A DNA stretch of 61,168 nt from Bacteroidaceae bacterium (GTDB lineage Bacteria; Bacteroidota; Bacteroidia; Bacteroidales; Bacteroidaceae): positions 1 through 61,168 of the forward strand of contig JAKSIU010000015.1 in the NCBI GenBank assembly GCA_024398615.1, written 5' to 3'. The notes below the pieces were generated by a model. That model searched no databases and had not been told where the DNA came from. It saw only the letters and a list, made by a program, of their open reading frames with translations. The position numbers and the translations under genes were made by a program. Of this stretch, positions 29,068-38,360 are shown one piece after another. Within the stretch, counting starts at the first letter, position 1; every line of letters begins with the position of its first letter.

Positions 29068-29678
29068 TTTTGTCTGTTTCCAATTGAATAAGTATTGTTG
29101 TCACCTCTGAAACGTATCATGTGCCTGTCAGCATCCATCTCATCTATTATTGCAACCGATTCCACACGGTATCCTCTGGAACGCAGCATGTCTCCTCCAC
29201 CCTGGAAGCCCTTTTCTATGGCTATTCCGCAGCCTGCAACCTGAGCTCCAGCCTGTCTGACAATATCCGTCAGAGCCCGGAGCGCCTCTCCGTTTGCCAG
29301 AAAGTCATCAATGACCAGCACCTTGTCATGAGGCTGAATATACTTGGCCGATACGAACACGGCATTTTCAGTCTTGTGCGTGTATGAATAGCACCTGGAC
29401 GAACAGACATCGCCGTCAACGTTCAGGCTTGCCGATTTCTTGGCAAACAGCATGGGAACATGGAGCTGCATGGCAGCCAGACATGCCAGAGCTATTCCAC
29501 TGGCCTCTATGGTCAGTACTTTGGTAAATGACACCCCGCTGTAGCGGCTAAGAATCTCCTGAACTATCCTTATGGAAAAGTCTGCATCAACAAGATGATT
29601 CAGGAAGCAGTCAACCTTAAGTATGTTTCCCGCTTTCAGACTACCCTCCTTTACAATTCTCTCTTCAAGGAAATTCAT
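29064..29678 (-). CDS. xpt: Xanthine phosphoribosyltransferase
   Basis: 204 residues from the ATG at 29678 (MNFLEERIVKEGSL, the usual Xpt start); nine upstream residues in the longer reading are not family-like. It makes XMP from xanthine and PRPP. The PRPP loop is VLVIDDFLANGEAL, the purine-specific segment IEASGIALA, and FQGGGDMLRSRGY follows. It is the middle gene of a HAD phosphatase-xpt-permease unit. Firmicute xpt-pbuX operons are often governed by a purine riboswitch; I see no such element here. Confidence 0.94.
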   Translation of the reverse strand: MNFLEERIVKEGSLKAGNILKVDCFLNHLVDADFSIRIVQEILSRYSGVSFTKVLTIEASGIALACLAAMQLHVPMLFAKKSASLNVDGDVCSSRCYSYTHKTENAVFVSAKYIQPHDKVLVIDDFLANGEALRALTDIVRQAGAQVAGCGIAIEKGFQGGGDMLRSRGYRVESVAIIDEMDADRHMIRFRGDNNTYSIGNRQK

Positions 29679-29697
29679 AACTTTTAAAAAGTGAATA

Positions 29698-30339
29698 TCA
29701 TACAATAATGGGAACCATATCCGGGAGTGTACTTACAATATAGGTAGCGCCCGCTGCATGAAGTTCATCTTCACTTCCAAAACCGCAGAGAACGCCTATT
29801 GAGGGAATACCGTTGGTGTTGGCTCCCTCTATGTCATGGTGGCGGTCGCCGACCATTACCGGAGTGCAGCCCTCAGGCAGGGATTTCAGTGCGATGGTCA
29901 TAATCTCATCCTTGCGGCTCAGCTTTTCGTCCATTGAAGCGCCGAATACGCCGTCAAAATACTGCAGCAGACCGAAATGTTCAATTATGCGGCGGGCGTA
30001 CGGCTCTGGCTTGGAGGTACACAGAACTATGCGGCAGCCGGCCTCCTTCAGAATCCTGAGGGTATCCTCACAGCCGTCCAGAAGCGTGTTCTCATAGAGT
30101 CCGCGTGTCGAAAAGTATTCGCGATAATCCTCCAGAGCCACTTTGGATTCAGCAGCTGAAAAGCCACAGAACTTTTCAAACGATTCAAGAAGCGGAGGAC
30201 CTATGAATCGGTACAGGTCCGACCTGTCAGTCACGGTTATGCCACGTTTGGAAAGCGCGTGCATAATGGAATTGGTTATACCCAGCGACGGATCTGTCAG
30301 GGTTCCATCCAAATCGAACAATATGGTGTTGAATCTCAT
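29698..30339 (-). CDS. HAD-superfamily phosphatase (Gph/PpaX-like)
   Basis: 213 residues from the ATG at 30339 (MRFNTILFDLDGTL). HAD motif I DLDGT, motif II CTSK, and motif III/IV with KDEIM and VGDRHHDIEGA are in place, with a C1 helical cap. Family members hydrolyse phosphoglycolate, pyrophosphate or nucleoside monophosphates. Lying 19 bases before xpt and the purine permease, it may act on a nucleotide, but that is inference. Confidence 0.85.
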   Translation of the reverse strand: MRFNTILFDLDGTLTDPSLGITNSIMHALSKRGITVTDRSDLYRFIGPPLLESFEKFCGFSAAESKVALEDYREYFSTRGLYENTLLDGCEDTLRILKEAGCRIVLCTSKPEPYARRIIEHFGLLQYFDGVFGASMDEKLSRKDEIMTIALKSLPEGCTPVMVGDRHHDIEGANTNGIPSIGVLCGFGSEDELHAAGATYIVSTLPDMVPIIV

Positions 30340-30372
30340 TATTCTAAAGCCGGAAGCGCGAAAAAGGATTTG

Positions 30373-30380
30373 CAAAACTA
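30373..30380 (-). promoter_or_regulatory. -7 element of the HAD-xpt-permease operon
   Basis: Minus-strand TAGTTTTG, perfect TAnnTTTG, 33 bases before the ATG at 30339. Back to back with the rarA element at 30403-30410. Confidence 0.6.
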
Positions 30381-30402
30381 TTCAAAAAACAGCAGAAAAC
30401 GC

Positions 30403-30410
30403 TACTTTTG
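30403..30410 (+). promoter_or_regulatory. -7 element of rarA
   Basis: TACTTTTG, perfect TAnnTTTG, 32 bases before the rarA ATG. The short leader also has a TAAGGAG sequence about 9 bases before the ATG, an unusually good Shine-Dalgarno match for this phylum. Confidence 0.6.
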
Positions 30411-30442
30411 CGGATGTAATAAACATTAAGGAGAGAGCGCAT

Positions 30443-31711
30443 ATGCAGCCGTTAGCCGAAAGAATGAGACCTAAGTCCCTGGACGATTACGTGGGACAGC
30501 AGCATCTGGTGGGACCGGGGGCCGTCCTGCGGCGCATGATCGATTCCGGACGCATATCGTCGTTCATCCTCTGGGGACCTCCAGGAACAGGCAAGACCAC
30601 TCTGGCACAGATCGTGGCCAATCGTCTGGAACTCCCGTTCAGTACGCTGAGCGCTGTAACAGCCGGTGTCAAGGATGTCCGCGACGTCATTGAACGTTCG
30701 CGCATGAACCCGTTGTTCCGCACCAAAGGCAGTCCCATCCTGTTCATCGATGAGATTCACCGTTTCAACAAGGCCCAGCAGGACTCGCTTCTCGGCGCCG
30801 TGGAGCGCGGAGACATAACGCTGATTGGCGCGACAACTGAAAACCCGTCGTTCGAGGTCATACGCCCGCTTCTGTCACGAATGCAGGTCTATGTACTGAA
30901 CTCACTTGAAAAGGACGACCTGCTGAAACTGCTGGACCGTGCCGTAAAGACCGATGTCCTGTTGCGTGAACGTCATATAGAACTGCGCGAGACTACCGCC
31001 ATGATGCGCTTCTCGGGCGGTGACGCACGCAAGCTGCTGAATATTCTGGAGCTGGTTGTAGAGTCATGCGGTGACGGCGATGCCATCATAACCGACAAGC
31101 TGGTCACCGAATGCCTGCAGCAAAACCCGCTGGCCTACGACAAGGACGGCGAGATGCACTACGACATAATATCGGCCTTCATAAAATCCATTCGCGGAAG
31201 TGACCCCGATGCCGCCCTGTACTGGCTGGCCCGTATGGTTCAGGCAGGCGAAGACCCGGCTTTCATTGCCCGACGCCTGATTATCTCTGCAAGCGAGGAT
31301 GTCGGACTGGCCAATCCAAATGCACTGCTTCTGGCCAACGCCGCGTTTGATGCCGTAATGAAGATAGGATGGCCCGAAGGCCGCATTCCCCTGGCCGAAG
31401 CCACAGTCTATCTGGCTACCAGTCCTAAGAGCAACTCGGCCTACATGGGTATAAACGCTGCTCTTGAGAATGTGGGACAGACAGGCAATCTGCCTGTACC
31501 GCTCCATCTGAGGAACGCCCCTACCCAACTCATGCAGGAACTTGGTTACGGAACCGAATACAAGTACGCCCACGACTATCAGGACCATTACGTGAAACAG
31601 CAGTATCTGCCCGATGCACTGGCAGGCACAACGTTCTGGACAGCCCAGAACAATCAGCAGGAACTCAAGATCAAGGAACGCATGGACGCGCTCAAATCCC
31701 GTCCTGAATAA
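30443..31711 (+). CDS. rarA: Replication-associated recombination protein A (AAA+ ATPase)
   Basis: 422 residues from the ATG at 30443 ([24 protein letters not shown], the family start). An upstream in-frame reading runs 100 codons through the promoter region and the divergent gene and is not real. Walker A is GPPGTGKTT, Walker [11 protein letters not shown], sensor 1 [11 protein letters not shown]. The C-terminal oligomerisation region has [21 protein letters not shown]. It acts at stalled replication forks, interacting with SSB. Its stop lies four bases from that of the converging glycosyltransferase. Confidence 0.95.
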   Translation: MQPLAERMRPKSLDDYVGQQHLVGPGAVLRRMIDSGRISSFILWGPPGTGKTTLAQIVANRLELPFSTLSAVTAGVKDVRDVIERSRMNPLFRTKGSPILFIDEIHRFNKAQQDSLLGAVERGDITLIGATTENPSFEVIRPLLSRMQVYVLNSLEKDDLLKLLDRAVKTDVLLRERHIELRETTAMMRFSGGDARKLLNILELVVESCGDGDAIITDKLVTECLQQNPLAYDKDGEMHYDIISAFIKSIRGSDPDAALYWLARMVQAGEDPAFIARRLIISASEDVGLANPNALLLANAAFDAVMKIGWPEGRIPLAEATVYLATSPKSNSAYMGINAALENVGQTGNLPVPLHLRNAPTQLMQELGYGTEYKYAHDYQDHYVKQQYLPDALAGTTFWTAQNNQQELKIKERMDALKSRPE

Positions 31712-31715
31712 TCCG

Positions 31716-32702
31716 TCAATCAGCAGAAGTACATTTGCAGAAAGCGGCCAGACGGTAAAGTTTGTAGAACGAGAACAGCTTCAGACTTGGATGGCGGCCT
31801 GTAAGGTTCGCCGTAATGCTCTTGTCAAAACATTTTCCAATAGCCAGAATAAGTCCTGTCAGGTGGAGACGTTCCAGACGGCGGTAGCATGACAGAAGGC
31901 TCGAGCCCTCTCCTATCCTGTCCATATTCTCATAAAGATTCCAGACAGCGGTATCGGTCTTTGCAAGATATGTCCGGCTGTCTTCCAGCCCTACATGCAC
32001 CAACGGATTGTCAATATGCAGGATGGGCACATTCCTGCGTTTGAGTTCCATTCCGAACAGGACATCCTCATAGCCGTATCTGGAAAATGATTCATCAAAG
32101 CGTATAGCGTTGAAGCAAGTCGAATCAATCAGGAACGAGAATGGTGTAAACCGGTCATAGGGTTCAATACAGCGATAGGCCGCTGAACGTTTTCTGTCAG
32201 CATTCTTCTCATATCTATAGCGCAGTTCCATTCCTTTGGCCGGAAGTGTATCGGGGTGTTTCAATCCGCCACATACCACCTGGACCCTACCCTCGCCGGA
32301 GTCCGATGCTGACCCCGCCGCATTCAGGTATTCTTCCAGAAAGGAACAACTGCACAGTTCAGCATCACAGTCAATGAAAAGCAGTTTGTCGAACCTTGCC
32401 TTGTCGGCCATGAAGTTGCGTACCGCAGCCCTTCCAATGTTATGCTCCAAAGCGAAATACCGGCAGCAGGACAGCCCTTGAACCGAAGCTGCGACCTTGT
32501 CACGAAGAATGGCCCGGCTGGAACAGTCATCGGCAACAATCAGTTCAAATCCGAAATTGGCCTGACTGTCCCTGGAGCGCTTCTCAAGCAGACGCATTCC
32601 CTGCTCATACAGTCCGGAGAGCAAGGCAGAACTGTCCCAGTCATAGACCGGGACCAGCACAGAGAGTCCTTTTTCAAGGCCGGCATTCACTTTTCCATCC
32701 AT
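31716..32702 (-). CDS. Family 2 glycosyltransferase
   Basis: 328 residues. The GT-A fold start is SVLVPVYDWDSSALLSGL, with the nucleotide-binding ELIVADDCSS, the metal-binding DCD in LLFIDCDAEL, and a galactosyltransferase-type FDESFSRYGYEDVLFGMELKRR near the middle. It has no membrane helix. Family members add sugars in polysaccharide or glycolipid synthesis. No other capsule or LPS gene is near, so the product is unknown. It has its own -7 element and overlaps nothing; stop converges with rarA. Confidence 0.85.
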   Translation of the reverse strand: MDGKVNAGLEKGLSVLVPVYDWDSSALLSGLYEQGMRLLEKRSRDSQANFGFELIVADDCSSRAILRDKVAASVQGLSCCRYFALEHNIGRAAVRNFMADKARFDKLLFIDCDAELCSCSFLEEYLNAAGSASDSGEGRVQVVCGGLKHPDTLPAKGMELRYRYEKNADRKRSAAYRCIEPYDRFTPFSFLIDSTCFNAIRFDESFSRYGYEDVLFGMELKRRNVPILHIDNPLVHVGLEDSRTYLAKTDTAVWNLYENMDRIGEGSSLLSCYRRLERLHLTGLILAIGKCFDKSITANLTGRHPSLKLFSFYKLYRLAAFCKCTSAD

Positions 32703-32736
32703 TTCAGAAACACATCCAATTCATGACTGACAGAAG

Positions 32737-32744
32737 CAAAGGTA
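32737..32744 (-). promoter_or_regulatory. -7 element of the glycosyltransferase gene
   Basis: Minus-strand TACCTTTG, perfect TAnnTTTG, 34 bases before the ATG at 32702 and just past the upstream gene's stop, so this gene may be transcribed on its own. Confidence 0.6.
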
Positions 32745-32751
32745 GTGAAAT

Positions 32752-33480
32752 TCAGGAAACTTCAGTACCATACAGGGCAAAGTCGCCGCGGGCGGGATCA
32801 TCGGGCCATATCTGTGCCATGGCGCGGGTTATTTCAACAGCGGTCTTCAGGTCGGCGTTTCTGCGTGCGGTCAGGCCGAGGCGGGTCGCAATCTGATAGA
32901 CATGCGTATCAAGCGGAATGACCAGAGCCGACGGGGTAACCGATGTCCATATTCCGAAATCCACAGGACTGTCCTCACGCACCATCCAACGCAGGAACAT
33001 GTAAAATCTTTTATTGGCCGACGGACTGTCCGGAACCGGAATGCCCTCAACACCTTCAAAGAAAAGGCACAGCGAGCGTACCCCTTCGGCAAGGGTATTC
33101 TTCCCTGCAAAGAATTCCTCCATGCTGTCCATAGTCTCATAGGCCGATGCCATTCTGCTGCACAGCATCCAGTAATCGGACCATTTGTAGAAACGGTACA
33201 GACATGCATTGGGATCCGATTCAAGATTCTCCCATGCATGCGAAACGATGAAGCGGTACGGACCGCCAGCAGCATCCATTAATGTATGAAGTTTTTCCAA
33301 TACTCCCAGAAACACCCTACGGCTTCCGTATGCCATCCAGGCCGATATGAAGCCCGACACCTCGATATCCCGGCGGTCAGTGTAACGATGAGGGAATCTG
33401 ACAGGGTCCGTATCAATAAAAGCAGCCGTTTCGTTACGCAGGGCAGCCGCCATAAGTTCGCGTTTGAGTGATTCGTCCAT
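32752..33480 (-). CDS. TIGR02757-like protein of unknown function
   Basis: 242 residues from the ATG at 33480 (MDESLKRELMAAALRNETAAFIDTDPVRFPHRYTDRRD). A longer in-frame reading of 132 extra residues crosses two promoters and the glnS start and is rejected. The pattern PVRFPHRY, DIEVSGFISAWMAYGSR, KRFYMFLRWMVR and PLDTHVYQIATRLGL is that of the conserved bacterial family TIGR02757, which has a helix-rich fold distantly like HhH-GPD glycosylases. Function is unknown. Confidence 0.82.
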   Translation of the reverse strand: MDESLKRELMAAALRNETAAFIDTDPVRFPHRYTDRRDIEVSGFISAWMAYGSRRVFLGVLEKLHTLMDAAGGPYRFIVSHAWENLESDPNACLYRFYKWSDYWMLCSRMASAYETMDSMEEFFAGKNTLAEGVRSLCLFFEGVEGIPVPDSPSANKRFYMFLRWMVREDSPVDFGIWTSVTPSALVIPLDTHVYQIATRLGLTARRNADLKTAVEITRAMAQIWPDDPARGDFALYGTEVS

Positions 33481-33511
33481 TTTCAGATACTTTTTTCTGG
33501 CAATTGCATTG

Positions 33512-33519
33512 CAAAAATA
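33512..33519 (-). promoter_or_regulatory. -7 element of the TIGR02757-like gene
   Basis: Minus-strand TATTTTTG, perfect TAnnTTTG, 31 bases before the ATG at 33480, divergent from the glnS element at 33554-33561. Confidence 0.6.
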
Positions 33520-33553
33520 GTGAACAGCCGCCATTATTACGTTCCAAAAAGCA

Positions 33554-33561
33554 TAACTTTG
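33554..33561 (+). promoter_or_regulatory. -7 element of glnS
   Basis: TAACTTTG, perfect TAnnTTTG, 37 bases before the glnS ATG. Confidence 0.6.
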
Positions 33562-33598
33562 CAACTTCAAAACAGAAATAACTAAAATAGGTATACAT

Positions 33599-35338
33599 AT
33601 GGCAGAGAACACTGCAACAGAAAGCACAGAGAAGAAGAGTCTCAACTTCATTGAGGAGATGGTTGAAAAGGATCTGGCCGAAGGCAAGAACGGAGGTCGC
33701 GTACAGACCCGCTTCCCGCCAGAACCGAACGGATACCTGCACATAGGCCACGCCAAGGCCATCTGCATGGATTTCGGCATGGCAGCCAAGCACGGAGGCA
33801 TCTGCAACCTGCGTTTTGACGACACCAACCCCACAAAGGAGGACACCGAGTACGTTGACGCCATCAAGGAGGACATCCAGTGGCTTGGCTTCCAGTGGGC
33901 GAACGAGTTCTATGCATCGGACTACTTCCAGCAGCTCTGGGACTTTGCCGTCGAACTCATCAAGGAGGGCAAGGCATATATTGACGAGCAGCCGCAGGAG
34001 GCCATTCTGGCACAGAAGGGCACCCCAACCCAGCCCGGCCAGAACAGCCCGTACCGCGACCGTCCCATCCAGGAGAATCTGGACCTGTTCTACAAGATGA
34101 ACAGCGGCGAACTTGAAGAGGGTTCAATGGTACTGCGTGCCAAGATTGACATGGCCCACAACAACATGCTTTTCCGCGACCCGATCATCTACCGCATAGT
34201 CAAGACCCCGCACCACCGCACCGGCACAAAGTGGAAGGCATACCCGATGTATGACTTCGCCCACGGTCAGAGCGACTTCTTCGAGGGTGTCACACATTCA
34301 CTGTGCACACTTGAGTTTGTTCCCCACCGTCCGCTTTACGACCTGTTCATTGACTGGCTCAAGAAGGGTCAGGACCTTGACGACAACCGCCCGCGCCAGA
34401 CCGAATTCAACAAGCTGAACCTCAACTACACACTGCTCTCGAAGCGTAACCTGCTGGCTCTGGTACAGAACGGCATGGTATCGGGCTGGGACGATCCCCG
34501 CATGCCGACCATCTGCGGTTACCGCCGCCGCGGCTACACCCCCGAATCAATACGCATGTTCGTTGACCGCATAGGCTACACCAAGTTCGATGCCCTGAAC
34601 GACATGGCTCTTATGGAAAGTGCCATCCGCGAGGACCTGAACCGCCGCGCCACACGCGTATCGGCTGTCATCAATCCCGTCAAGCTCATTGTCACCAACT
34701 ATCCTGAAGGCAAGACCGAACAGCTTGAGGCCATCAACAACCCCGAAGATCCGGAAGCCGGCAGCCACACCATAACATTCAGCCGCGAACTCTGGATTGA
34801 ACGCGATGACTACATGGAGAACGCTCCCGCCAAATACTTCCGCCTTACCGAAGGCCGCGAGGTACGTCTCAAGAGCGCATACATCGTTCTCTGCACCGGC
34901 TGTAAGAAGGATGCCGACGGCAATGTCGAAGAGGTCTACTGCGAATACATTCCCAATACCAAGACCGGCGAATCGGACTGCAACCGCCGTGCCAAGGGCA
35001 CTATCCATTGGGTCAGCGCCGCACACTGCATCAAGGCCGAGGTCCGTCTGTACGACCGTCTATGGAAGGTCGAGAACCCGCGCGACGAGCTTTCACGCCT
35101 GCGCGAGGAAGGAATGGATCCTATCGAGGCCCTCAAGCAGATGAAGAATCCGGATTCACTGGAAATCCGCGAGAACTGCTACGTCGAACAGTTCCTGGCC
35201 GACACGAAACCGCTGGATCATTTCCAGTTCCAGCGCATAGGTTATTTCTGCACCGACAAGGACTCGACCGCAGACCACCTGATATTCAACCGCACCGTTT
35301 CACTCAAGGACACCTGGAGCAAGGTCAAGGACAAGTAA
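33599..35338 (+). CDS. glnS: Glutaminyl-tRNA synthetase
   Basis: 579 residues, class I synthetase. HIGH motif in PPEPNGYLHIGHAKAI, KMSKS counterpart in LLSKRNL, and the tRNA-binding YDFAHGQSDFFEGVTHSLCTLEF segment. A two-domain anticodon-binding beta-barrel end is intact (GYFCTDKDSTADHLIFNRTVSLKDTW). Ends directly at the TPR gene start with no gap. First gene of glnS-TPR-dedA-cyuA. Confidence 0.97.
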   Translation: MAENTATESTEKKSLNFIEEMVEKDLAEGKNGGRVQTRFPPEPNGYLHIGHAKAICMDFGMAAKHGGICNLRFDDTNPTKEDTEYVDAIKEDIQWLGFQWANEFYASDYFQQLWDFAVELIKEGKAYIDEQPQEAILAQKGTPTQPGQNSPYRDRPIQENLDLFYKMNSGELEEGSMVLRAKIDMAHNNMLFRDPIIYRIVKTPHHRTGTKWKAYPMYDFAHGQSDFFEGVTHSLCTLEFVPHRPLYDLFIDWLKKGQDLDDNRPRQTEFNKLNLNYTLLSKRNLLALVQNGMVSGWDDPRMPTICGYRRRGYTPESIRMFVDRIGYTKFDALNDMALMESAIREDLNRRATRVSAVINPVKLIVTNYPEGKTEQLEAINNPEDPEAGSHTITFSRELWIERDDYMENAPAKYFRLTEGREVRLKSAYIVLCTGCKKDADGNVEEVYCEYIPNTKTGESDCNRRAKGTIHWVSAAHCIKAEVRLYDRLWKVENPRDELSRLREEGMDPIEALKQMKNPDSLEIRENCYVEQFLADTKPLDHFQFQRIGYFCTDKDSTADHLIFNRTVSLKDTWSKVKDK

Positions 35339-36421
35339 ATGAAGGACGATTCGGCATCGTACTATGACAGTCAGGAGTTCAAGGACCTGCTGGAGGCATA
35401 CGAAACCATGCTGAACGAAGGAGGCAATGCCTACTTTGACAGCATGGATCTGGCCAGTATTGCCGAATACTACACCCTTTCGGGCGAACTTGACAAATCC
35501 GATGCCGCCATCGAATTCGGACTGGTCCAGCACCCCATGGACCCTGACATACTCATTGCCAAGTCATGCAATCTGCTGCAGCGCGGCCAGACGGACCAGG
35601 CGCGGGTAATATCGGAGTCCATCACGGAAACTGACAACCAGGAACTCATGTATCTGAAGGGATGCATCGAGTTGGCCAGTTCAAACAGCACAGGAGCAGA
35701 CTTTTACTTCCAGAAGGCTGCAACCATGAGCGACAGTGACCCGGGCATGTACAACGACATAATAGTCAAGTTCATGGACAACCACGAATACGAGCTGTGC
35801 CAGCAGTGGCTTGACGAAGCCATCATTCTGGACCCGGATTCGCGCAACTTCATAGAACTGCAGGCCGACCTGTACTTTGACACCGGTCAGACTGACAATG
35901 CTATTGCCGTATACGACCATCTGCTTGACGAGTTTCCTTTCGACAGCTACTATTGGGAACAGATGGGACGCATCTATTACGAGAAAGGTGATTACGCCAA
36001 GGCAAGAGAATGCTTCGAGTACATCGAGGCCATTGATACCGACAACAAGTCAGCCCGGATGATGAAAGCCAGCTGCATATTCAGTCTGGAACAATGGGAT
36101 CAGGCATTCGACATCTACAGTCAGTTGCTGGCTCAGGACCCCGATTCCTATACCCTTCTGTATTATTGCGGCCGCTGTCTGTTCGAAGCAGGCCGATACG
36201 AACATGCCCTGCCCTATTTCCAGAAGTCGTTTGAAAGTCTGAGCAGCGAGCAGGATGACGAGATTCCCACCGAAATGCTTGTCGAGCTGTTCGCTTACAT
36301 GTGCCACTGCGCCTATCACATGGGCAATACCCGGCTTACGCTCTCATATCTTACTGACGGTCTGGCTCTTAACCCCGAAGACAGCATGCTGTTGGAGATA
36401 AAGGAAAAAATTGGAATATGA
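35339..36421 (+). CDS. Tetratricopeptide repeat protein
   Basis: 360 residues, no signal peptide. At least five TPR-like helical pairs can be read between about 50 and 355 (for example YDHLLDEFPFDSYYWEQMGRIYYEKGDYAKARECFEYIEAIDTDN). The ATG immediately follows the glnS stop and its stop overlaps the dedA start by four bases, so translation is coupled along the operon. TPR proteins act as binding scaffolds; the partner is unknown. Confidence 0.88.
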   Translation: MKDDSASYYDSQEFKDLLEAYETMLNEGGNAYFDSMDLASIAEYYTLSGELDKSDAAIEFGLVQHPMDPDILIAKSCNLLQRGQTDQARVISESITETDNQELMYLKGCIELASSNSTGADFYFQKAATMSDSDPGMYNDIIVKFMDNHEYELCQQWLDEAIILDPDSRNFIELQADLYFDTGQTDNAIAVYDHLLDEFPFDSYYWEQMGRIYYEKGDYAKARECFEYIEAIDTDNKSARMMKASCIFSLEQWDQAFDIYSQLLAQDPDSYTLLYYCGRCLFEAGRYEHALPYFQKSFESLSSEQDDEIPTEMLVELFAYMCHCAYHMGNTRLTLSYLTDGLALNPEDSMLLEIKEKIGI

Positions 36422-37062
36422 TATCGACATTTCTGCAATGGTGCCTTGATCACCTTAACTACTGGACCATCACGCTTCTCATGACCATTGAGAGTTCGTT
36501 CATCCCGTTTCCATCGGAGGTGGTCATTCCCCCCGCCGCATATCACGCAGCGGCCGGAGCCCCTATGAGCGTGCCGCTCATTATCCTTTTCGGAACCATA
36601 GGAGCATGTATGGGTGCTCTAATCAACTATTTTCTGTCACTTTGGATAGGCAAGCCCATTGTCTATGCATTTGCAGACAGCCGTCTTGGACACATGCTTC
36701 TGCTTGACAGTGCAAAAATCCGCAAGGCCGAAGACTATTTCAACGAACATGGCGCAGTTTCAACTTTTGTAGGTCGTCTGATCCCGGCCATACGCCAGCT
36801 CATATCCATACCGGCCGGTCTGGCCCGCATGCCATTAGGCAGGTTCATAGGTTTCACTGCACTGGGAGCCGGCATCTGGAATACCGTGTTGGCCCTGCTG
36901 GGCTATTTCCTGCACCGTGCTGTTCCTGAGGACCAGCTCATCGACACCGTAACCCGCTACAGCCACGAGATTGGCTACTCCATACTGGCAATCGTAGTGG
37001 CAGTGATTGCTATACTCATAATAAAGAACAGAAAGAACCATAAAAAGTCAGAACTGAAATGA
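36418..37062 (+). CDS. DedA/SNARE-associated family membrane protein
   Basis: 214 residues with about five membrane segments. The family motifs are ESSFIPFPSEVV and FVGRLIPAIRQLISIPAGL. DedA members move lipid carriers (undecaprenyl phosphate) or phospholipids across the inner membrane; the substrate here is unknown. The C-terminal tail is basic (KNRKNHKKSELK). Overlaps both neighbours by four bases. Confidence 0.9.
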   Translation: MISTFLQWCLDHLNYWTITLLMTIESSFIPFPSEVVIPPAAYHAAAGAPMSVPLIILFGTIGACMGALINYFLSLWIGKPIVYAFADSRLGHMLLLDSAKIRKAEDYFNEHGAVSTFVGRLIPAIRQLISIPAGLARMPLGRFIGFTALGAGIWNTVLALLGYFLHRAVPEDQLIDTVTRYSHEIGYSILAIVVAVIAILIIKNRKNHKKSELK

Positions 37063-38360
37063 CCGAAGAAATAAAGAAGACCCTTGACATCCTCGCCGAA
37101 GAGATTGTACCGGCCGAGGGCTGTACCGAACCCATTGCACTTGCATACGCAGCTTCACTTGTAACCGACACTCTTGACCACAAGATTCCGGACAGCATGA
37201 CCGTGTTCCTTTCAGGCAACATGATAAAGAACGTGAAGAGCGTCCACATTCCCAATACCGATGACAAGGTCGGCATTGAGTATGCCGTAGCCATGGGTGC
37301 CATTCTGGGTGACAGCAGCCGCAAGCTCATGGTCATTTCAGACGTCGACCGCAGCCGTATGCCGCTGGTCGGCAAATATGTTGAGGAGAACCACATCAAG
37401 GTCAAGCTGGAGAAGGACTGCCCCAAGCTGTACATCAGGATTGAGGCCCTTGCAGGATTCGACAGCGTGACGGTCGAGATATCGGACTTCCACACCAACG
37501 TGTCCAAGCTGGTCAAGAACGGAGCCAATCTGCTTTCAAAGACCGATGCCGGACTGAACAGGCGCTGCGATCTGAACGAAGAGCACACCGACCGCAGTTT
37601 CCTGACAACGCAGAAGATCTGCGACATTGCTGACAGCATTGACCTGAACCTCATTGAGCCGCTTTTCTCAAAGGTCATACGCTATAACTCGGCCATTGCC
37701 GATGAAGGCCTGACACGCACTTACGGCATAGCCATAGGCAAGACCATCTACGAGGGAATCAGCGAAGGGGCATACGGCAACGACCTCAAAAACAATCTGG
37801 CCGGATACGCCGCAGCCGGAAGCGACGCCCGCATGAGCGGATGTCCGCTGCCGGTCATGACAACCAGCGGAAGCGGCAACCAGGGCATGACCTGCAGTCT
37901 GCCCATCATCAAGTTCTGCCGCATGAAGGGATTCGACCATGAGCGTCTGGTACGTTCGCTGTTCGTGTCGCACATGATAACCATCCACATCAAGGAGGTT
38001 ATTGGACGTCTGTCGGCCTATTGCGGAGCCATGGCTGCAAGCGCAGGTGTTGCCGGAGCGTTGTGCTATGCTGACCGCCTTTCAGTAAAGCAGGTGAAGA
38101 TGGCCGTAGAGACCACTCTGGCCACCGTCTCGGGCATAATCTGCGACGGAGCCAAGAGTTCGTGCGCCACCAAGATTGCCACCGGTGTGTCAATGGCTGT
38201 CGATGCCTACCACTCGGCCCGCAAGAACCGCGGTCTGCTGTACGGTGACGGCATAGTCGGTGCAGACATTGAATCGACCATTGACAATGTGGGTACCCTG
38301 GGATCCGATGGAATGAGCGTCACCGATGACGTCATCCTGGACATCATGATGACCGAATAA
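37059..38360 (+). CDS. cyuA: L-cysteine desulfidase / UPF0597 [4Fe-4S] protein
   Basis: 433 residues. The family breaks cysteine to pyruvate, ammonia and hydrogen sulfide (archaeal CdsB, enterobacterial CyuA/YhaM) and is related to L-serine dehydratase. Cys22 (EGCTEP), Cys322 (SAYCGAMAAS), Cys362 and Cys369 (GIICDGAKSSC) have the same 40- and 7-residue spacings as the Methanocaldococcus CdsB cluster ligands as I remember them. Overlaps dedA by four bases. Its stop abuts the stop of the converging cysE, so a cysteine breakdown gene ends where the synthesis operon ends. Confidence 0.9.
   Translation: MTEEIKKTLDILAEEIVPAEGCTEPIALAYAASLVTDTLDHKIPDSMTVFLSGNMIKNVKSVHIPNTDDKVGIEYAVAMGAILGDSSRKLMVISDVDRSRMPLVGKYVEENHIKVKLEKDCPKLYIRIEALAGFDSVTVEISDFHTNVSKLVKNGANLLSKTDAGLNRRCDLNEEHTDRSFLTTQKICDIADSIDLNLIEPLFSKVIRYNSAIADEGLTRTYGIAIGKTIYEGISEGAYGNDLKNNLAGYAAAGSDARMSGCPLPVMTTSGSGNQGMTCSLPIIKFCRMKGFDHERLVRSLFVSHMITIHIKEVIGRLSAYCGAMAASAGVAGALCYADRLSVKQVKMAVETTLATVSGIICDGAKSSCATKIATGVSMAVDAYHSARKNRGLLYGDGIVGADIESTIDNVGTLGSDGMSVTDDVILDIMMTE

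Noticed and set aside
29060-30339. A purine riboswitch before the xpt-permease operon
   Set aside because: The leader is about 30 bases, too short for the aptamer, and no conserved purine-aptamer loops were seen.
30143-30442. Extension of rarA by 100 codons upstream
   Set aside because: It crosses the rarA -7 element and the divergent HAD gene; the family start is [19 protein letters not shown] at 30443.
33481-33876. Extension of the TIGR02757-like gene by 132 codons upstream
   Set aside because: It runs through two promoters and the glnS start; the family-like sequence begins at 33480.
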